Source: Mesostigma viride
Lineage: Eukaryota > Streptophyta > Mesostigmatophyceae > Mesostigmatales > Mesostigmataceae
Assembly (NCBI GenBank): GCA_009746045.1
Contig: RPFO01002078.1
Location: 40,001-102,500, forward strand
Direction: 5' to 3'
DNA length: 62,500 nucleotides
Shown: in pieces, positions 25,001 to 34,877 of the stretch
Layout of the letters: every line of letters begins with the position of its first letter
Position numbering within the stretch: the stretch's first letter is position 1
Translations under genes and position numbers: made by a program
The notes under the pieces: generated by a model
What the model was told of the DNA's origin: nothing
Seen by the model: only the letters and a program-made list of their open reading frames with translations
The model's database searches: none

Positions 25001-25421
25001 CCGGCCTGACATCGTGGTGCTGGACTTTGAGGGGGGTGGCCGGCATCTGCTTATTGACGTTTCGGTGGCGCGGCCCTTGGCTCTTAGCCACGTGGCTGGG
25101 GCCTCCCTCACGGCAGGTTACACGGCGGACCGGGCGGAGCGGGCCAAGCTCCTGGCCTACGGCGACGTCGGGCACCATCGTGTGGTGCCCTTTGTCCTGG
25201 AGGAGTTTGGGGCCATGGGGCCCCTGACCTCCGCCTTCTTCAAGGAGTGTTGCCGGCTCCGGGAGGACCGGCTGGACCTGGAGGGCCAGCGGGCCCCATG
25301 GTCGGCGCGGACCTGGACGTCATATTGGCGTCAGCGCTTGTCGGTGGCGCTGACTCGGGCCATGGCTGACATCATGCTCCGCCGTACGCGGGCTGATTTT
25401 GCGGTGCAGCAGGGCTATTAG
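22068..25421 (+). CDS. Non-LTR retrotransposon protein: zinc fingers, reverse transcriptase, restriction-like endonuclease (R2-type)
   Basis: An uninterrupted 1117-codon frame. Near residues 51-79 there is a C2H2 finger (C51, C61, H74, H79), then a CCHC-type finger (C95, C100, H112, C116). The reverse transcriptase follows, with VVKVDCHNAFNSLSR near 478, GTQQGDPLGPLYFA near 535 and the catalytic YLDD near 568. The C-terminal part has a CCHC knuckle (CGSCG...HYLAC, about 911-927). It ends with a restriction-like endonuclease carrying RPDIVVLDF near 979 and LLIDVSV near 994. This order is that of site-specific R2/NeSL/CRE-like LINEs, which nick target DNA and prime reverse transcription there. 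The first ~8 codons read through what looks like flanking target DNA, so the true start may be later or the copy may be 5'-truncated. Confidence 0.88.
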   Translation: MTLGYIYRHIAGRVVVRAPAGPAGETPQAPRPAFAGAAPRHSAPADGLHRCAVLLPTGSPCAGVFHNRNLLCQHLRAVHPDLGAADLQAMSCYRCPEAHCQRVYSIHGRAQHARACVAQRPLNRPAVPAPSPPPASAPTGSQPPPPDYSASWRWLDTVPWDACAINPTSTLTDLPHRARSLFAQCAIVSLRRMHAAPDDPLGFKLHMVTPRLLLTPLGRGVRGLQGAVIARCRRFLQGDWEGLFGVPPPRTARLSGEVNFERVAADVIRLVREGQLSRAMTRLEMAKLAPANAATLAALEALHPAEPGFQLPVPDPLPAPLRLDRDCFLEVMRAVPRASSTGPSGWRYEHLEVLVGHGGEDILFDTLIDLAAGRVPPAAREWLAGARLLALLKGVLPPPEGKVRPIACGEVLRKLVGKVICRQKAPELRAFFCPPLAAGETSVAAQLGVTTPGGADILIHSVQAYLEAHPTHAVVKVDCHNAFNSLSRASMFAAVMESFEDLYAWTAVCYGQPGQLVHIMEDGTRGGLLSRSGTQQGDPLGPLYFAAPLQGCLQAVHAAHPAVAIQAYLDDIYLLGPVPDTTAALLALQTAVADINLQLTLAKCAVYSPQGDCSGFPPQLLGRDERLHGLDVLGVPVGDPAFVIDALRAALEARTEVLPLIARLHDSQTKGLLLWFCAHPRVVHWLRGALPAQVRLAAEGHDERIQSALAQLVPGPDLPPHAIRIASLPARMGGCGLTRAARLAPAAFLGSVAQSWAESCRLLPLLATAAPDLLDPSSPLPFVTAIQEAYAEIQQACSPVRAAQAVQRHLPRGTPSVASVQSPAAFPARVIDKHQKTYAGILHTADWIALFADLNAQGRAWLFSLSLRSVGSAYLRALPMAPPFALAPSHYSVALRHQLFAPQPLVPAGRPCGSCGQPLDPTGTHYLACMGGQQNQNWYLYLHTVLLTVVLAMIRSVFPHANIRSEDADGAAFYSPNHRPDIVVLDFEGGGRHLLIDVSVARPLALSHVAGASLTAGYTADRAERAKLLAYGDVGHHRVVPFVLEEFGAMGPLTSAFFKECCRLREDRLDLEGQRAPWSARTWTSYWRQRLSVALTRAMADIMLRRTRADFAVQQGY

Positions 25422-25560
25422 GTTCCTCCCGTTAGGCGTTTCCATTGGTCTTATCGTAGTATAGAGCTTTGACATGGCTCTGTACATAGGTTTATAGCTG
25501 GGCGTTTGCTTTGGTTTGAGTGATTTCACTCTGCTGTAAGTAATTATATTTTTAATATAT
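22088..25560 (+). mobile_element. RLE-type non-LTR retrotransposon, copy 1 (longest)
   Basis: The left junction follows GGGATATATATATCGACATA. The element contains the 1117-codon frame and a ~130-bp 3' UTR that ends CTGTAAGTAATTATATTTTT then AATATATATCGAC. There is no poly(A) tail. The left boundary is inferred from the repeated TATATATCGACA junction motif also seen at 25555-25566 and 25801-25815. Confidence 0.75.
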
Positions 25561-25564
25561 ATCG

Positions 25565-25813
25565 ACATATTGGCGTCAGCGCTTGTCGGTGGCGCTGACT
25601 CGGGCCATGGCGGACATCATGCTCCGCCGTACGCGGGCTGATTTTGCGGTGCAGCAGGGCTATTAGGTTCCTCCCGTTAGGCGTTTCCATTGGTCTTATC
25701 GTAGTATAGAGCTTTGACATGGCTCTGTATATAGGTTTATAGCTGGGCGTTTGCTTTGGTTTGAGTGATTTCACTCTGCTGTAAGTAATTATATTTTTAA
25801 TATATATATCGAC
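25565..25813 (+). mobile_element. RLE-type retrotransposon, copy 2 (severely 5'-truncated)
   Basis: It begins CATATTGGCGTCAGCG, matching copy 1 from 25321. It runs through the last ~30 codons and the 3' UTR to the same AT-rich end, fused head-to-tail to copy 1. It shares single-base differences with copy 3 (GCCATGGCGGAC, CTGTATATAGG) that copy 1 lacks. Confidence 0.85.
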
Positions 25814-26958
25814 ACCGCCATCCAGGAGGCCTATGCTGAGATCCAGCAGGCCTGTTCTCCCGTCCGTGCCGCTCAGGCGGTACAGCGCCACCTCCCTCGC
25901 GGCACTCCCTCGGTCGCCTCCGTTCAATCTCCCGCCGCATTCCCTGCTCGCGTCATCGATAAACACCAGAAAACCTACGCGGGTATTCTGCACACGGCTG
26001 ATTGGATTGCTCTTTTCGCGGACCTCAACGCCCAGGGACGTGCGTGGCTGTTCTCGCTTTCCTTGCGGAGTGTGGGCTCGGCGTACCTTCGTGCTCTTCC
26101 CATGGCCCCCCATTCGCCTTGGCTCCCAGCCACTACTCGGTGGCGCTCCGGCACCAGCTATTTGCCCCGCAGCCTCTTGTTCCGGCCGGGCGGCCTTGTG
26201 GTAGCTGTGGGCAGCCGCTGGATCCCACGGGGACTCACTACCTTGCCTGCATGGGGGGCCAACAGAATCAGAATTGGTATTTGTATTTGCACACTGTCCT
26301 CCTGACGGTGGTGCTCGCCATGATTCGGTCGGTTTTCCCCCACGCGAACATCCGGTCCGAGGATGCGGATGGCGCTGCCTTCTATTCCCCCAACCACCGG
26401 CCTGACATCGTGGTGCTGGACTTTGAGGGGGGTGGCCGGCATCTGCTTATTGACGTTTCGGTGGCGCGGCCCTTGGCTCTTAGCCACGTGGCTGGGGCCT
26501 CCCTCACGGCAGGTTACACGGCGGACTGGGCGGAGCGGGCCAAGCTCCTGGCCTACGGCGACGTCGGGCACCATCGTGTGGTGCCCTTTGTCCTGGAGGA
26601 GTTTGGGGCCATGGGGCCCCTGACCTCCGCCTTCTTCAAGGAGTGTTGCCGGCTCCGGGAGGACCGGCTGGACCTGGAGGGCCAGCGGGCCCCATGGTCG
26701 GCGCGGACCTGGACGTCATATTGGCGTCAGCGCTTGTCGGTGGCGCTGACTCGGGCCATGGCGGACATCATGCTCCGCCGTACGCGGGCTGATTTTGCGG
26801 TGCAGCAGGGCTATTAGGTTCCTCCCGTTAGGCGTTTCCATTGGTCTTATCGTAGTATAGAGCTTTGACATGGCTCTGTATATAGGTTTATAGCTGGGCG
26901 TTTGCTTTGGTTTGAGTGATTTCACTCTGCTGTAAGTAATTATATTTTTAATATATAT
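25814..26958 (+). pseudogene. RLE-type retrotransposon, copy 3 (5'-truncated, frameshifted)
   Basis: It starts CACCGCCATCCAGGAGG, matching copy 1 from 24416, and continues to the same 3' end before ATCGATGGATG. Near 26105 it has six C where copy 1 (near 24711) has seven. This single-base difference splits the frame, so only a 26002-26817 frame covering the CCHC knuckle and endonuclease stays open. The endonuclease motifs RPD and LLIDVSV remain. Confidence 0.88.
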
Positions 26959-27566
26959 CGATGGATGTGTGTCCGATGGCATAACGTAACGATGGTTACC
27001 ACGGACATGGTTAGAGGTCGATCAGCCCTATGTTCGACCCGTAGCTCAGCACACTACAATGAACTTCAGGCCGTAACTTAGTGACGGGTGAATTTTGGCC
27101 ACACGAGTGGATCAGCCAGCTGGTGCCGAGTGCCGACCTAGTGGCACTGCTTGGCATAAAGGCGTGCGAGGACGATGCACAAGACAGTTGTCCTCCAATC
27201 CGCCGACTCACCCACCTCAGTTAATCTGAGCTACGAATTTATTCCCGTTTAATACAATCGTGTTCGACACACAACCTTGTACAACTGCAATTGCAAGAAT
27301 ACAAGAAGGTAATTATTATAATGCTTCTGGGCCTACGCTGTGATGACAGCAAGTAGCCCATAGGATAGTGATCACCCTTCCTACTCAGGCAGGCAACAAA
27401 CCGGGACGATAGTCCCGTAGATAGAAACGATCTTTCCCAACGTGTCTGGCCGATTGGCTTGGCACGTTACACCACAAGCCACAATTTTGCCCAGCCAAAG
27501 CGTTTCCGTAGTTCAATATGCCACATGGCGCTTAGTGCAAAAACCTAAGTAATCGAATAACTGCCA
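26959..27566. other. Gap: no recognised feature
   Basis: About 600 bp between the retrotransposon cluster and the next LINE tail. No coding, RNA or repeat signal was recognised. Confidence 0.4.
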
Positions 27567-28330
27567 CTTAATTAATTAATTAATTAATTAGACTCGTGCT
27601 CCCGTTGGGGAGTTACGGAGCATTAACCCCGATGGATGGATGGATGGGTGGGTGCAATTAAACAGTCCTACCGGTCTAAGCTATCGACATCAGCTACCTA
27701 CGACATCTATCTAACAGCATTACTAACTACAACATCTATCTATACAGCATCACGCTGCCCTAGGGGAGCTGTCTGGCGTGCCTCCCGCGGGTTTGCACAC
27801 GCGGGCGCTTCCCCACAGGGGGGGGCTCGTCACTTAATTGGCCTTGCCCATCATCTTTTCCAAATCACGGATCGAGAGGCCAAGGACCCCCATGTCCTTG
27901 ACTAGCTGCTCCTTCTAAGTGGGGGCCTTGCGGCGTCTTTCAACGTGAGGAGGTGCCTGCCGGCGCCAGGCTGAGCAGGTCGCAGCCCTGCGGAGGGGCC
28001 ACGAGATGTGTCTACCTGGTTGGTGCGACCTAGGTGCCCTGCTAGTTGCAGTCGACGCTGCTTGATGGTACGTGCTGGTGATAAGTGGCATGCATGCATA
28101 TGCCTACTAGGTACAAACTTGTCCTCCTTCAGTTGCGGACGTGTGCGGCAAAGCCCACACGGAAAATTGACCGCAGCAATGATGTTGGTGACGTACCGCG
28201 CCGTCCAGCTTTTTCGCAACGTCGGCTGCCGGTGAGGGTCCACCTCTCGGCCCCATACGTGATCAATGACGAGTATGTACCCGCCAGAAGTAGGGAAAGA
28301 GCCAATAGGATTAAGAATGCATGTTGTTGA
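27567..28330 (-). pseudogene. LINE ORF2 3' fragment (degenerate)
   Basis: On the minus strand it has a decayed C-terminal reverse-transcriptase region, including IKQRRLQLAGHLGRTNQVDT. This is followed by a 3' UTR and the LINE end (CGGGAGCACGAGTCTAATTA and a TTAA tail at 27567-27590). The same block in the 48.1-48.7-kb copy reads IKQRRLQLVGHLARTNQVDT. Stops and frameshifts break it. Confidence 0.8.
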
Positions 28331-28409
28331 TATAAGCAAGCGAATAATATTGTTGACGTAAGTAAGTATTTGCAAGCGTGTCACGCGCATGGGTGACATG
28401 CCACGGAGT

Positions 28410-30002
28410 ACTGTTAAATTAAATTAAATTGAAACATATCTCCATTGGGAGTACATGTAGCACATATCCCGGAGAAGCCGGCATATGGCTTTTAATACAT
28501 GCATGCTGGGCTACTTCCTGCAAGGGTAGGGTGTAAACTGCGCCTGCTCTGGATGCACAAAGTGCGCCTGCACCACCAATGATGACGTATCATACCTAAG
28601 AAGGCCTGCATGGCATGGGGTGGAAGATCATCATGGCTAAACAATGGCTAGGGCGTGGCTTCTCAGCAGAGAGTAGCTCTCTGCATAGGCAGAGCTTGGC
28701 TAAATTCATGCATCATCCATGGGGAGTCCCATTATAGGCAGAGCTTGGCTAAATTCTTAATGCATCATCCATGGGGAGTCCCATTATAGGCGCACATGCG
28801 CGTAGCTAGGCGTGTGCCACGTGCTAGGCTAAGCCTGACTAATCTACACTCAACTGTTATACATTCCCTAGGTTGGGGTTGAGCTGGGGTGGCAGGGGGC
28901 CCCCCCAGGGCCCTGCCATGCAAGGCTTGTGGTCGACGAGTGGATGACCGCCCCCCTCCATGCAGTATACCAGTTTCCCCCCTGCGCTATATAGAGCTGC
29001 CGGAGCTGGACTGAGGTAGGTCGGCCCGATAGCTCCCACCGCGCCGCTGTTGCTGTGCCAGGGTCAAGTCGTCGCCCAGCGTGTAGGAAGTCCCCGAGAG
29101 CTTCATGCGGCATTTAAGAAACAACAGCTTATCCGCCATGTGAGGAGCACAGGGGGCGGGCCAGCCTTACCCCGGCCCCGTGGGGAAGGCGGACAGCCGA
29201 CATCCGCAGCTCACCAGTGAGCTGCATGGTGGGGGCAAGAATGTCGCGCTTAAACGCGCTATGGCAAGAGACTCCGAGTTCTCCGACCTGCCGGCTGGTC
29301 GAAGTGCTTGACGATGACATTGTGGCTGCACTGGGTGAGGTCGGCCTCCTCGATCGCCGAGGTCGAGAGTTTGCATGTTGCTTGAGCTGTGGGCCGGGCC
29401 CACTTCAAATGTTCCGCCGTCCAAGCCAAGTGTGTGACACTTTTTCGCTATTTTCGCAAAAAAAAAAAAAATTTCGCACGAGTTCGCGTGATTTTCGCGT
29501 GATTTTCGCAAAATTTTCACACATTTTCGCACGATTTCGCACGATTTCGCACGATTTCGCACAATTTTGCATGATTTCGCACGATTTCGCATGGATTTCA
29601 ACCAAGGGTCGTTTTGGGGAGTGACGTTTGACAAAATTTCGCATGAATTCACACACGTTGTGCACATCAAAATTTTTTACCGTCGACATTTTTCACATGA
29701 AATTTCGCACGATTTCAGCAAATTTCGCACAAATTCGCACGATTTCAGCAAATTTCACACGATTTCAGCAAATTTCGCACAATTTCGCACGATTTCGCAC
29801 GACGAATCACTCTGCAGAGTGACGATCGTCGAAAAAGTCAAAAAAACGACAAAAAGTGTCACACTTTTCGGAACATTTGAAGTGGGCCCGGCCTGTGCCG
29901 CGATGGTGGAGGCGGCCGGAGGTGGTGTGGTCAGTCACTGTGGTGCCCACGTACCCAGGTCTGGGTGGGAGGAGCATCCGCGGCTGGCCGGGCCAGCAGA
30001 TG
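28410..30002 (-). pseudogene. Degenerate ORF1-only LINE-type element
   Basis: The minus strand carries decayed pieces of the ORF1 protein that is open at 46058-47149. These are a segment like KRDILAPTMQLTGELRMSAVRLP near 29240 and a C-terminal piece near 28900-29000. The shared 3' UTR (28430-28850) ends in a TTAAATTAAATT tail at 28412-28428. A MITE (29392-29893) interrupts it. The 28681-28790 stretch has a short internal direct repeat (GCATCATCCATGGGGAGTCC twice). Confidence 0.7.
29392..29893. mobile_element. 502-bp TIR MITE with 4-bp target duplication
   Basis: Terminal inverted repeats start GGCCGGGCCCACTTCAAATG (25 bp identical, then a second matching block GTGTGACACTTTTT). TGTG flanks both ends (29388-29391 and 29894-29897). 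The uninterrupted related sequence at about 43468 reads GAGTTGTGCCGC, consistent with the empty site. The interior is made of short TTTCGCACGATTTCGCA-type repeats and an A run. No coding capacity. Confidence 0.9.
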
Positions 30003-30207
30003 CCATTAAATTAAAAATTAAATTATAACATGCCTTCGTGGGGAGATCATGTAGCACACATTCCATGATGGATGGGGTGGAGGAAGCCGCGTGATCGAAC
30101 TATCCTAACTCTAAGCTATCTAGTCTAGAAAATTCGAACTACACTACTCATCAAAACGCCTCCTCCGCTTGGGGGGAGGGGGCTTGCCCACAGGGTCGGG
30201 CGTGTGA

Positions 30208-30508
30208 GCCTTGACAATCTTCTGCCACCGCGTCTTGTCCTGCATGGCAGTCCAAAGACGGGAGAGAGAGTGGATGCGGTGCTCAAACTGGGCTGGGACC
30301 ACTACTGTCGTCCAGCAATTAACATCTGGATGTAGTTCGTGACAGGTTTCCCTCCGCGTGTGAGCCTTGACAATCTTCTGCCACCGCGTCTTGTCCTGCA
30401 TGGCAGTCCAAAGACGGGAGAGAGAGTGGATGCGGTGCTCAAACTGGGCTGGGACCACTAGGTCGTCCAGCAATTAACATCTGGATGTAGTTCGTGACAG
30501 GTTTCCCT
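30208..30508. repeat. 150-bp tandem duplication in the LINE C-terminus
   Basis: Two copies (30208-30357 and 30358-30508) share GTGTGAGCCTTGACAATCTT through to GACAGGTTTCCCT, with few differences. The LINE's last coding segment (MQDKTRWQKIVKAHT) is thereby doubled. Confidence 0.85.
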
Positions 30509-31235
30509 ACCCTTTTGGGAATGCCCTCGGGGCCAGGCCATGCAGGTCAGAATGTGTCGCCCTGCCGCTGGCCAAGCCGCTGGGGGCCGGCCAGACCAAG
30601 GGCGGTGTCAACCTGGCTGGTGCGAGCAAGGTGTCCGGCCTACAAATGCTATCCTACGCTGCCTAATCTCGTCCAAAATACGAGGCATGCCATGATACAA
30701 AGACTCTGATCGGACGGACGCTCGGAAAACCCTACGTTAAGGACCTGTCGGAGCATCCTGTTTACCGTGCCGTCTAGCCTAGCTGCCAGTTTGGGTGGCA
30801 ATGTCCACGCCTCGGCGCCGTACGTGAGCACCGTGAGGACGAGGACCTTGAAGAGCATGCGCTTGCAGTGCTCGCCCAGGCCCTTCGAGCGCCAGTAGGT
30901 TTTGAGCGAACGGAGCTTGGCCCAGGCAAGGCCGATGCGGGTGTCCACATCGTCGGCAGTACGTGTCAGGAAGCCAGCTCCCCAACAGCTTGAAGCGGTC
31001 GCGGAACGGGACCTCCGTCCCGTCGAGCAGGCGCGGCAGCGGTGGTGTACTGGAGGCCCCAATTAATCACCATCGCCTCAGTTTTGACACTAATCTCCAG
31101 CCCCACCCGCGCCTCCAGGCCCAGACAGTCCAGCCTGAGGTCTGAATGTGCTCGGGGCTCTCGATGAGGGTGGTGTCATCCGCATAAATCAGGTCGGCAA
31201 GGCGGTAATCAGGTCTAACCCCGCCGTGCTCTTTC

Positions 31236-31429
31236 CAGTGTGAGCTAGTACGCCGTATTATACGCCGTATTATACGAAATACGCAATACGCCGAGGTTTG
31301 GCGTATTGCCGTACTAGAAATTTTGCTAGTAGTACGCCGTATTATACGCGTATAATACACGTATTATACGAAATACGCAATACGCCGAGGTTTTGCCGTA
31401 TTGCCGTATTGCCGTACTAGCTCACACTG
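31236..31429. mobile_element. 194-bp hAT-like MITE
   Basis: The inverted repeats CAGTGTGAGCTAGTACG and CGTACTAGCTCACACTG are flanked by a perfect 8-bp duplication GCTCTTTC (31228-31235 and 31430-31437). The CAGTG start and 8-bp duplication are typical of hAT elements. The interior has CGTATTATACG-type palindromes. It is inserted in LINE ORF2 next to the YADD region. Confidence 0.92.
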
Positions 31430-31724
31430 GCTCTTTCACGAGGATGTCCAAGCCTGGCTGGCTAGCTCGAACCCCTTAATTAAGAGCAGTAAAGCGCGCA
31501 CGTGCCCGGCGCATGACGTGATCCACGACAATAATGAACAGGTATGGGGACAGGACACAACCTTGCCACACCCCGTGGTGAAGGGGGAATGGTGGAGTGG
31601 TGCCTTCCGCAATCCGCACTACTGCCTGTGAGCCCTCATACAGAGGGGATTCATAAGTGTTTGCTCAATTTCACAAGTCTTCAAATGAGTAAAAAAAAAA
31701 TCTTTCAGATCTGAGGGTACCTAA

Positions 31725-32625
31725 AGCTGGACTGTTGCAGGCAGCATGTAGACCATGAAAATAGACCACCCACAAAAATTGGGCTCATTCTGAGCTCAAA
31801 TGGTGACATGTGACAGCATACATGTGCAGTTTTTCGTCATTTTCCCCCTTTACTTACATGAAACAAATATGAATAGTGGACAAATGAACTCATTTCAGGC
31901 TGGATTCTTGCAGGCAGCATGTAGACCATGAAAATAGACCACCCACAAAAATTGGGCTCATTCTGAGCTCAAATGGTGACATGTGACAGCATACATGTGC
32001 AGTTTTTCGTCATTTTCCCCCTTTTCTTACATGCAACAAATATGAATAGTGGACAAATGAACTCATTTCAGGCTGGATTCTTGCAGGCAGCATGTAGACC
32101 ATGAAAATAGACCACCCACAAAAATTGGGCTCATTCTGAGCTCAAATGGTGACATGTGACAGCATACATGTGCAGTTTTTCGTCATTTTCCCCCTTTTCT
32201 TACATGAAACAAATATGAATAGTGAACAAATGAACTCATATCAGGCTGGATTCTTGCAGGCAGCATTTATACCATGAAAATAGACCACCCACAAAAATTG
32301 GGCTCATTCTGAGCTCAAATGGTGACATGTGACAGCATACATGTGCAGTTTTTCGTCATTTTCCCCCTTTTCTTACATGAAACAAATATGAATAGTGAAC
32401 AAATGAACTCATTTCAGGCTGGATTCTTGCAGGCAGCATCTAGACCATGAAAATAGACCACCCACAAAAATTGGGCTCATTCTGAGCTCAAATGGTGACA
32501 TGTGACAGCATACATGTGCAGTTTTTCGTGATTTTCTCGGTTAACTTCCATGAAACAAATATGAATAGTGAACAAATGAACTCATTTCAGGCTGGATTCT
32601 TGCAGGCAGCATTTAGAAAATGCAC
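31725..32625. repeat. 173-bp satellite, left arm of the TIR element
   Basis: About 5.2 copies; the marker GCAGGCAGCAT recurs at 31737, 31910, 32083, 32256, 32429 and 32602. The unit includes AAAATTGGGCTCATTCTGAG and TGCAGTTTTTCGTCATTTTC. The same unit is inverted in the right arm. Confidence 0.95.
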
Positions 32626-32869
32626 ATTGCCAGCTTTTACGTCATATCCCATTGAAAAAAAATAGATGAGCCATGAGCCATGAAACCTGTTCACCCAAAT
32701 ATGGTTTTATCCCATTTGATATATGTTCTACCAATTGTAAGGACATGTAATAAACCTATGAACCAAGGTCATAAGACACGGAATGTGTTGATCACAAGGC
32801 TGCTAGCCGCAAAGCATGCACCGAGAAGGTAGGGCAGCCATGAAAAATTAAAAGCCACATGCGGCAAGG

Positions 32870-33736
32870 CTAGTCATCAGAGTCTGAATCAGGAATGATG
32901 GGAGGCCGGCGCTTGTGGCGCGGGGTGGCCTTGGCTTGCTTCATTGCCGTGGACCGCTGGGCGACCTGCTTGCGAATGCACTCAGTAATGTCCGCCTTCC
33001 CTCGCGCAATGCTCGCAGGTGGAAGATTTGGCAACTGCACACCGGGGCATGCGCAAAGCGCAGCCTGCACCTCATCAAATCCCACTATTTCATCGTCGCC
33101 ATCGGAGTATAGCAGATGGGCCATGTCGCAACTCCACGTGGAGTGGGCGATGCCAAACATGCGTCGTATCGCATGGTGGCACCCCTCCACGTGGTGCCGT
33201 CGCCCATGCACCAGCACCTCCGCCACAACCGGCACCGAGCATTCGTATTTCCCATGGTGTCGGCCAAACTCTGGCAAGGTGACTGTCACATGCTCCAGGC
33301 CGGCAGCGACAAAGAGCCCCACCACCAGCTGCCGGCGTTCATTGCAGGACAGCCCCCAATATTTGCTACGTGCCGCCTCCCATATTACAAAGGATGACAG
33401 GGGGCTCTGGGGATCTTGTATGCATCTATGTTTACAACACCGCCCGCGCAGCTCTGCCGCGATCACATGGGCATTACAGGCGTATTTCAGTACTGTTGTT
33501 GCTGATGATTTGAATCCTGCTGTGCGGCACCCACCACCTACATCATCATCGTCATCACTGCCGATATCCAGATGGTCGACCTGATCGTCATGATCAACGT
33601 CTACTACGACGTTGTAGGCCTCGTACAAGGGGAATCGACGCTGCCTGGGCATCAATTCCCCTTGTACGAGACAGGCCCCTGGTGGTCGGGACGTAAGAGC
33701 AGCAACACCAAAACGGCAACGAACATTCTCCAGCAA
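32870..33736 (-). CDS. Hypothetical transposon-borne Cys/His-rich protein
   Basis: Open frame of 288 codons. Met codons also occur within the first 30 residues (MPRQRRFPLYEAY is one possible start). An Asp-rich stretch (GSDDDDD) is followed by a Cys/His cluster (RCCKHRCIQD) and WEAARSKYWGLSCNERRQLV, then a His-rich part (VHGRRHHVEGCHH). A basic C-terminus (RHKRRPP) ends in the acidic tail DSDSDD. A Cys cluster followed by an aromatic/ER segment resembles N-terminal parts of some eukaryotic transposon proteins, but I cannot assign a family. No DDE catalytic triad is visible. It lies between the left satellite arm and the central 120-bp satellite, divergent from the plus-strand gene at 34878. 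Confidence 0.55.
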   Translation of the reverse strand: MLENVRCRFGVAALTSRPPGACLVQGELMPRQRRFPLYEAYNVVVDVDHDDQVDHLDIGSDDDDDVGGGCRTAGFKSSATTVLKYACNAHVIAAELRGRCCKHRCIQDPQSPLSSFVIWEAARSKYWGLSCNERRQLVVGLFVAAGLEHVTVTLPEFGRHHGKYECSVPVVAEVLVHGRRHHVEGCHHAIRRMFGIAHSTWSCDMAHLLYSDGDDEIVGFDEVQAALCACPGVQLPNLPPASIARGKADITECIRKQVAQRSTAMKQAKATPRHKRRPPIIPDSDSDD

Positions 33737-33969
33737 GCTGCCTCATCCCCGGCTAAAACAGGGGGCCTGGGGCAAGGGTCTTCTTCAATTTCCAACGACA
33801 TCCAATTCCAGCGCCCCCCACCATATTCGTCACGGCGCCTCCAATAGTCTGAACCTTCACGACCGCCCATGGCAGCTCTCGCAATTATGTTGGCACGCCT
33901 CTCCCAATTATGCCTCTCCTGCCTCGTTTGTGGCTCGATCTTCCGCTGACTCAGCGCGGCGCATGAGAG

Positions 33970-34625
33970 TTCCATTCAGAATTCATTCACCGACCCCCAA
34001 CACTGACCGTACAGCCAGAACAAACGAAAAGGTCTTGCATTCTCAATGAAAATGGGCTGTAACGGCATTCCATTGAGAATTCCATTCAGAACTCATTCAC
34101 CGACCCCCAACACTGACCGTACAGCCTGAACTGGGCTGAACATGCGAAAAGGACTTGCATTCTCAATGAAAATGGGCTGTTGCGGCATTCCATTGAGAAT
34201 TCCATTGAGAACCCATTCACCGACCCCCAACACTGACCGTACAGCCTGAACTGGGCTGAACATGCAAAAAGGACTTGCATTCTCAATGAAAATGGGCTGT
34301 TGCGGCATTCCATTGAGAATTCCATTGAGAACCCATTCACCGACCCCCAACACTGACCGTACAGCCTGAACTGGGCTGAACATGCAAAAAGGACTTGCAT
34401 TCTCAATGAAAATGGGCTGTTGCGGCATTCCATTGAGAATTCCATTGAGAACCCATTCACCGACCCCCAACACTGACCGTACAGCCTGAACTGGGCTGAA
34501 CATGCAAAAAGGACTTGCATTCTCAATGAAAATGGGCTGTTGCGGCATTCCATTGAGAATTCCATTCAGAACTCATTCACCGACCCCCAACACTGACCGT
34601 ACAACCTGAACTGGGCTGAACATGC
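33970..34625. repeat. 120-bp satellite in the centre of the TIR element
   Basis: About 5.5 copies of a 120-bp unit containing CATTCACCGACCCCCAACAC, TGGGCTGAACATGC and TGCATTCTCAATGAAAATGG. The first and last units are most divergent. It separates the two divergent ORFs of the element, so it occupies the position of a bidirectional promoter. The minus-strand 159- and 151-codon frames are repeats of the 40-aa readout. Confidence 0.93.
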
Positions 34626-34877
34626 GAGAAACGAAGGACCATCCAAAAAGTGAAAAAATTCTGAAACAGTCCGCGGCGTTGTCCGAGCCTCGCATGCAAA
34701 TGGCATTTGAATGAACAAAGCGCAGTGACCGTCGTCTTTGCGCGCGCGCGGGTGGAGGTGCGTGCACTAGTCTGCCAAGAAAACACTGCAGGGCATGCGC
34801 GCACGAACACAACGAGAACGTGCCAGCCTATGACGTCGTCGACGATGAAGTTCGTCGTCCGCTAAATTGTAGGGGAT

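Larger units (their letters stand above)
30010..31639 (-). pseudogene. LINE ORF2, 3' half, continuing from 39349-40140
   Basis: Minus strand. YEGSQAVVRIAEGTTPPF and GVWQGCVLSPYLFIIV lie near 31520-31640. The catalytic YADDTTLIES is near 31170. The C-terminal block has VLVLTVLTYGAEAWTL near 30820 and ends KRRRRFDE near 30147. The 3' UTR ends in an AATTTAATTTTTAATTTAAT tail near 30010. It is split by a hAT-like MITE (31236-31429), and its 5' half is displaced by the 7.7-kb TIR element. Frameshifts make it a pseudogene. Confidence 0.88.

Noticed and set aside
33970-34625. 159- and 151-codon minus frames
   Set aside because: Readouts of the 120-bp satellite (40 codons per unit).
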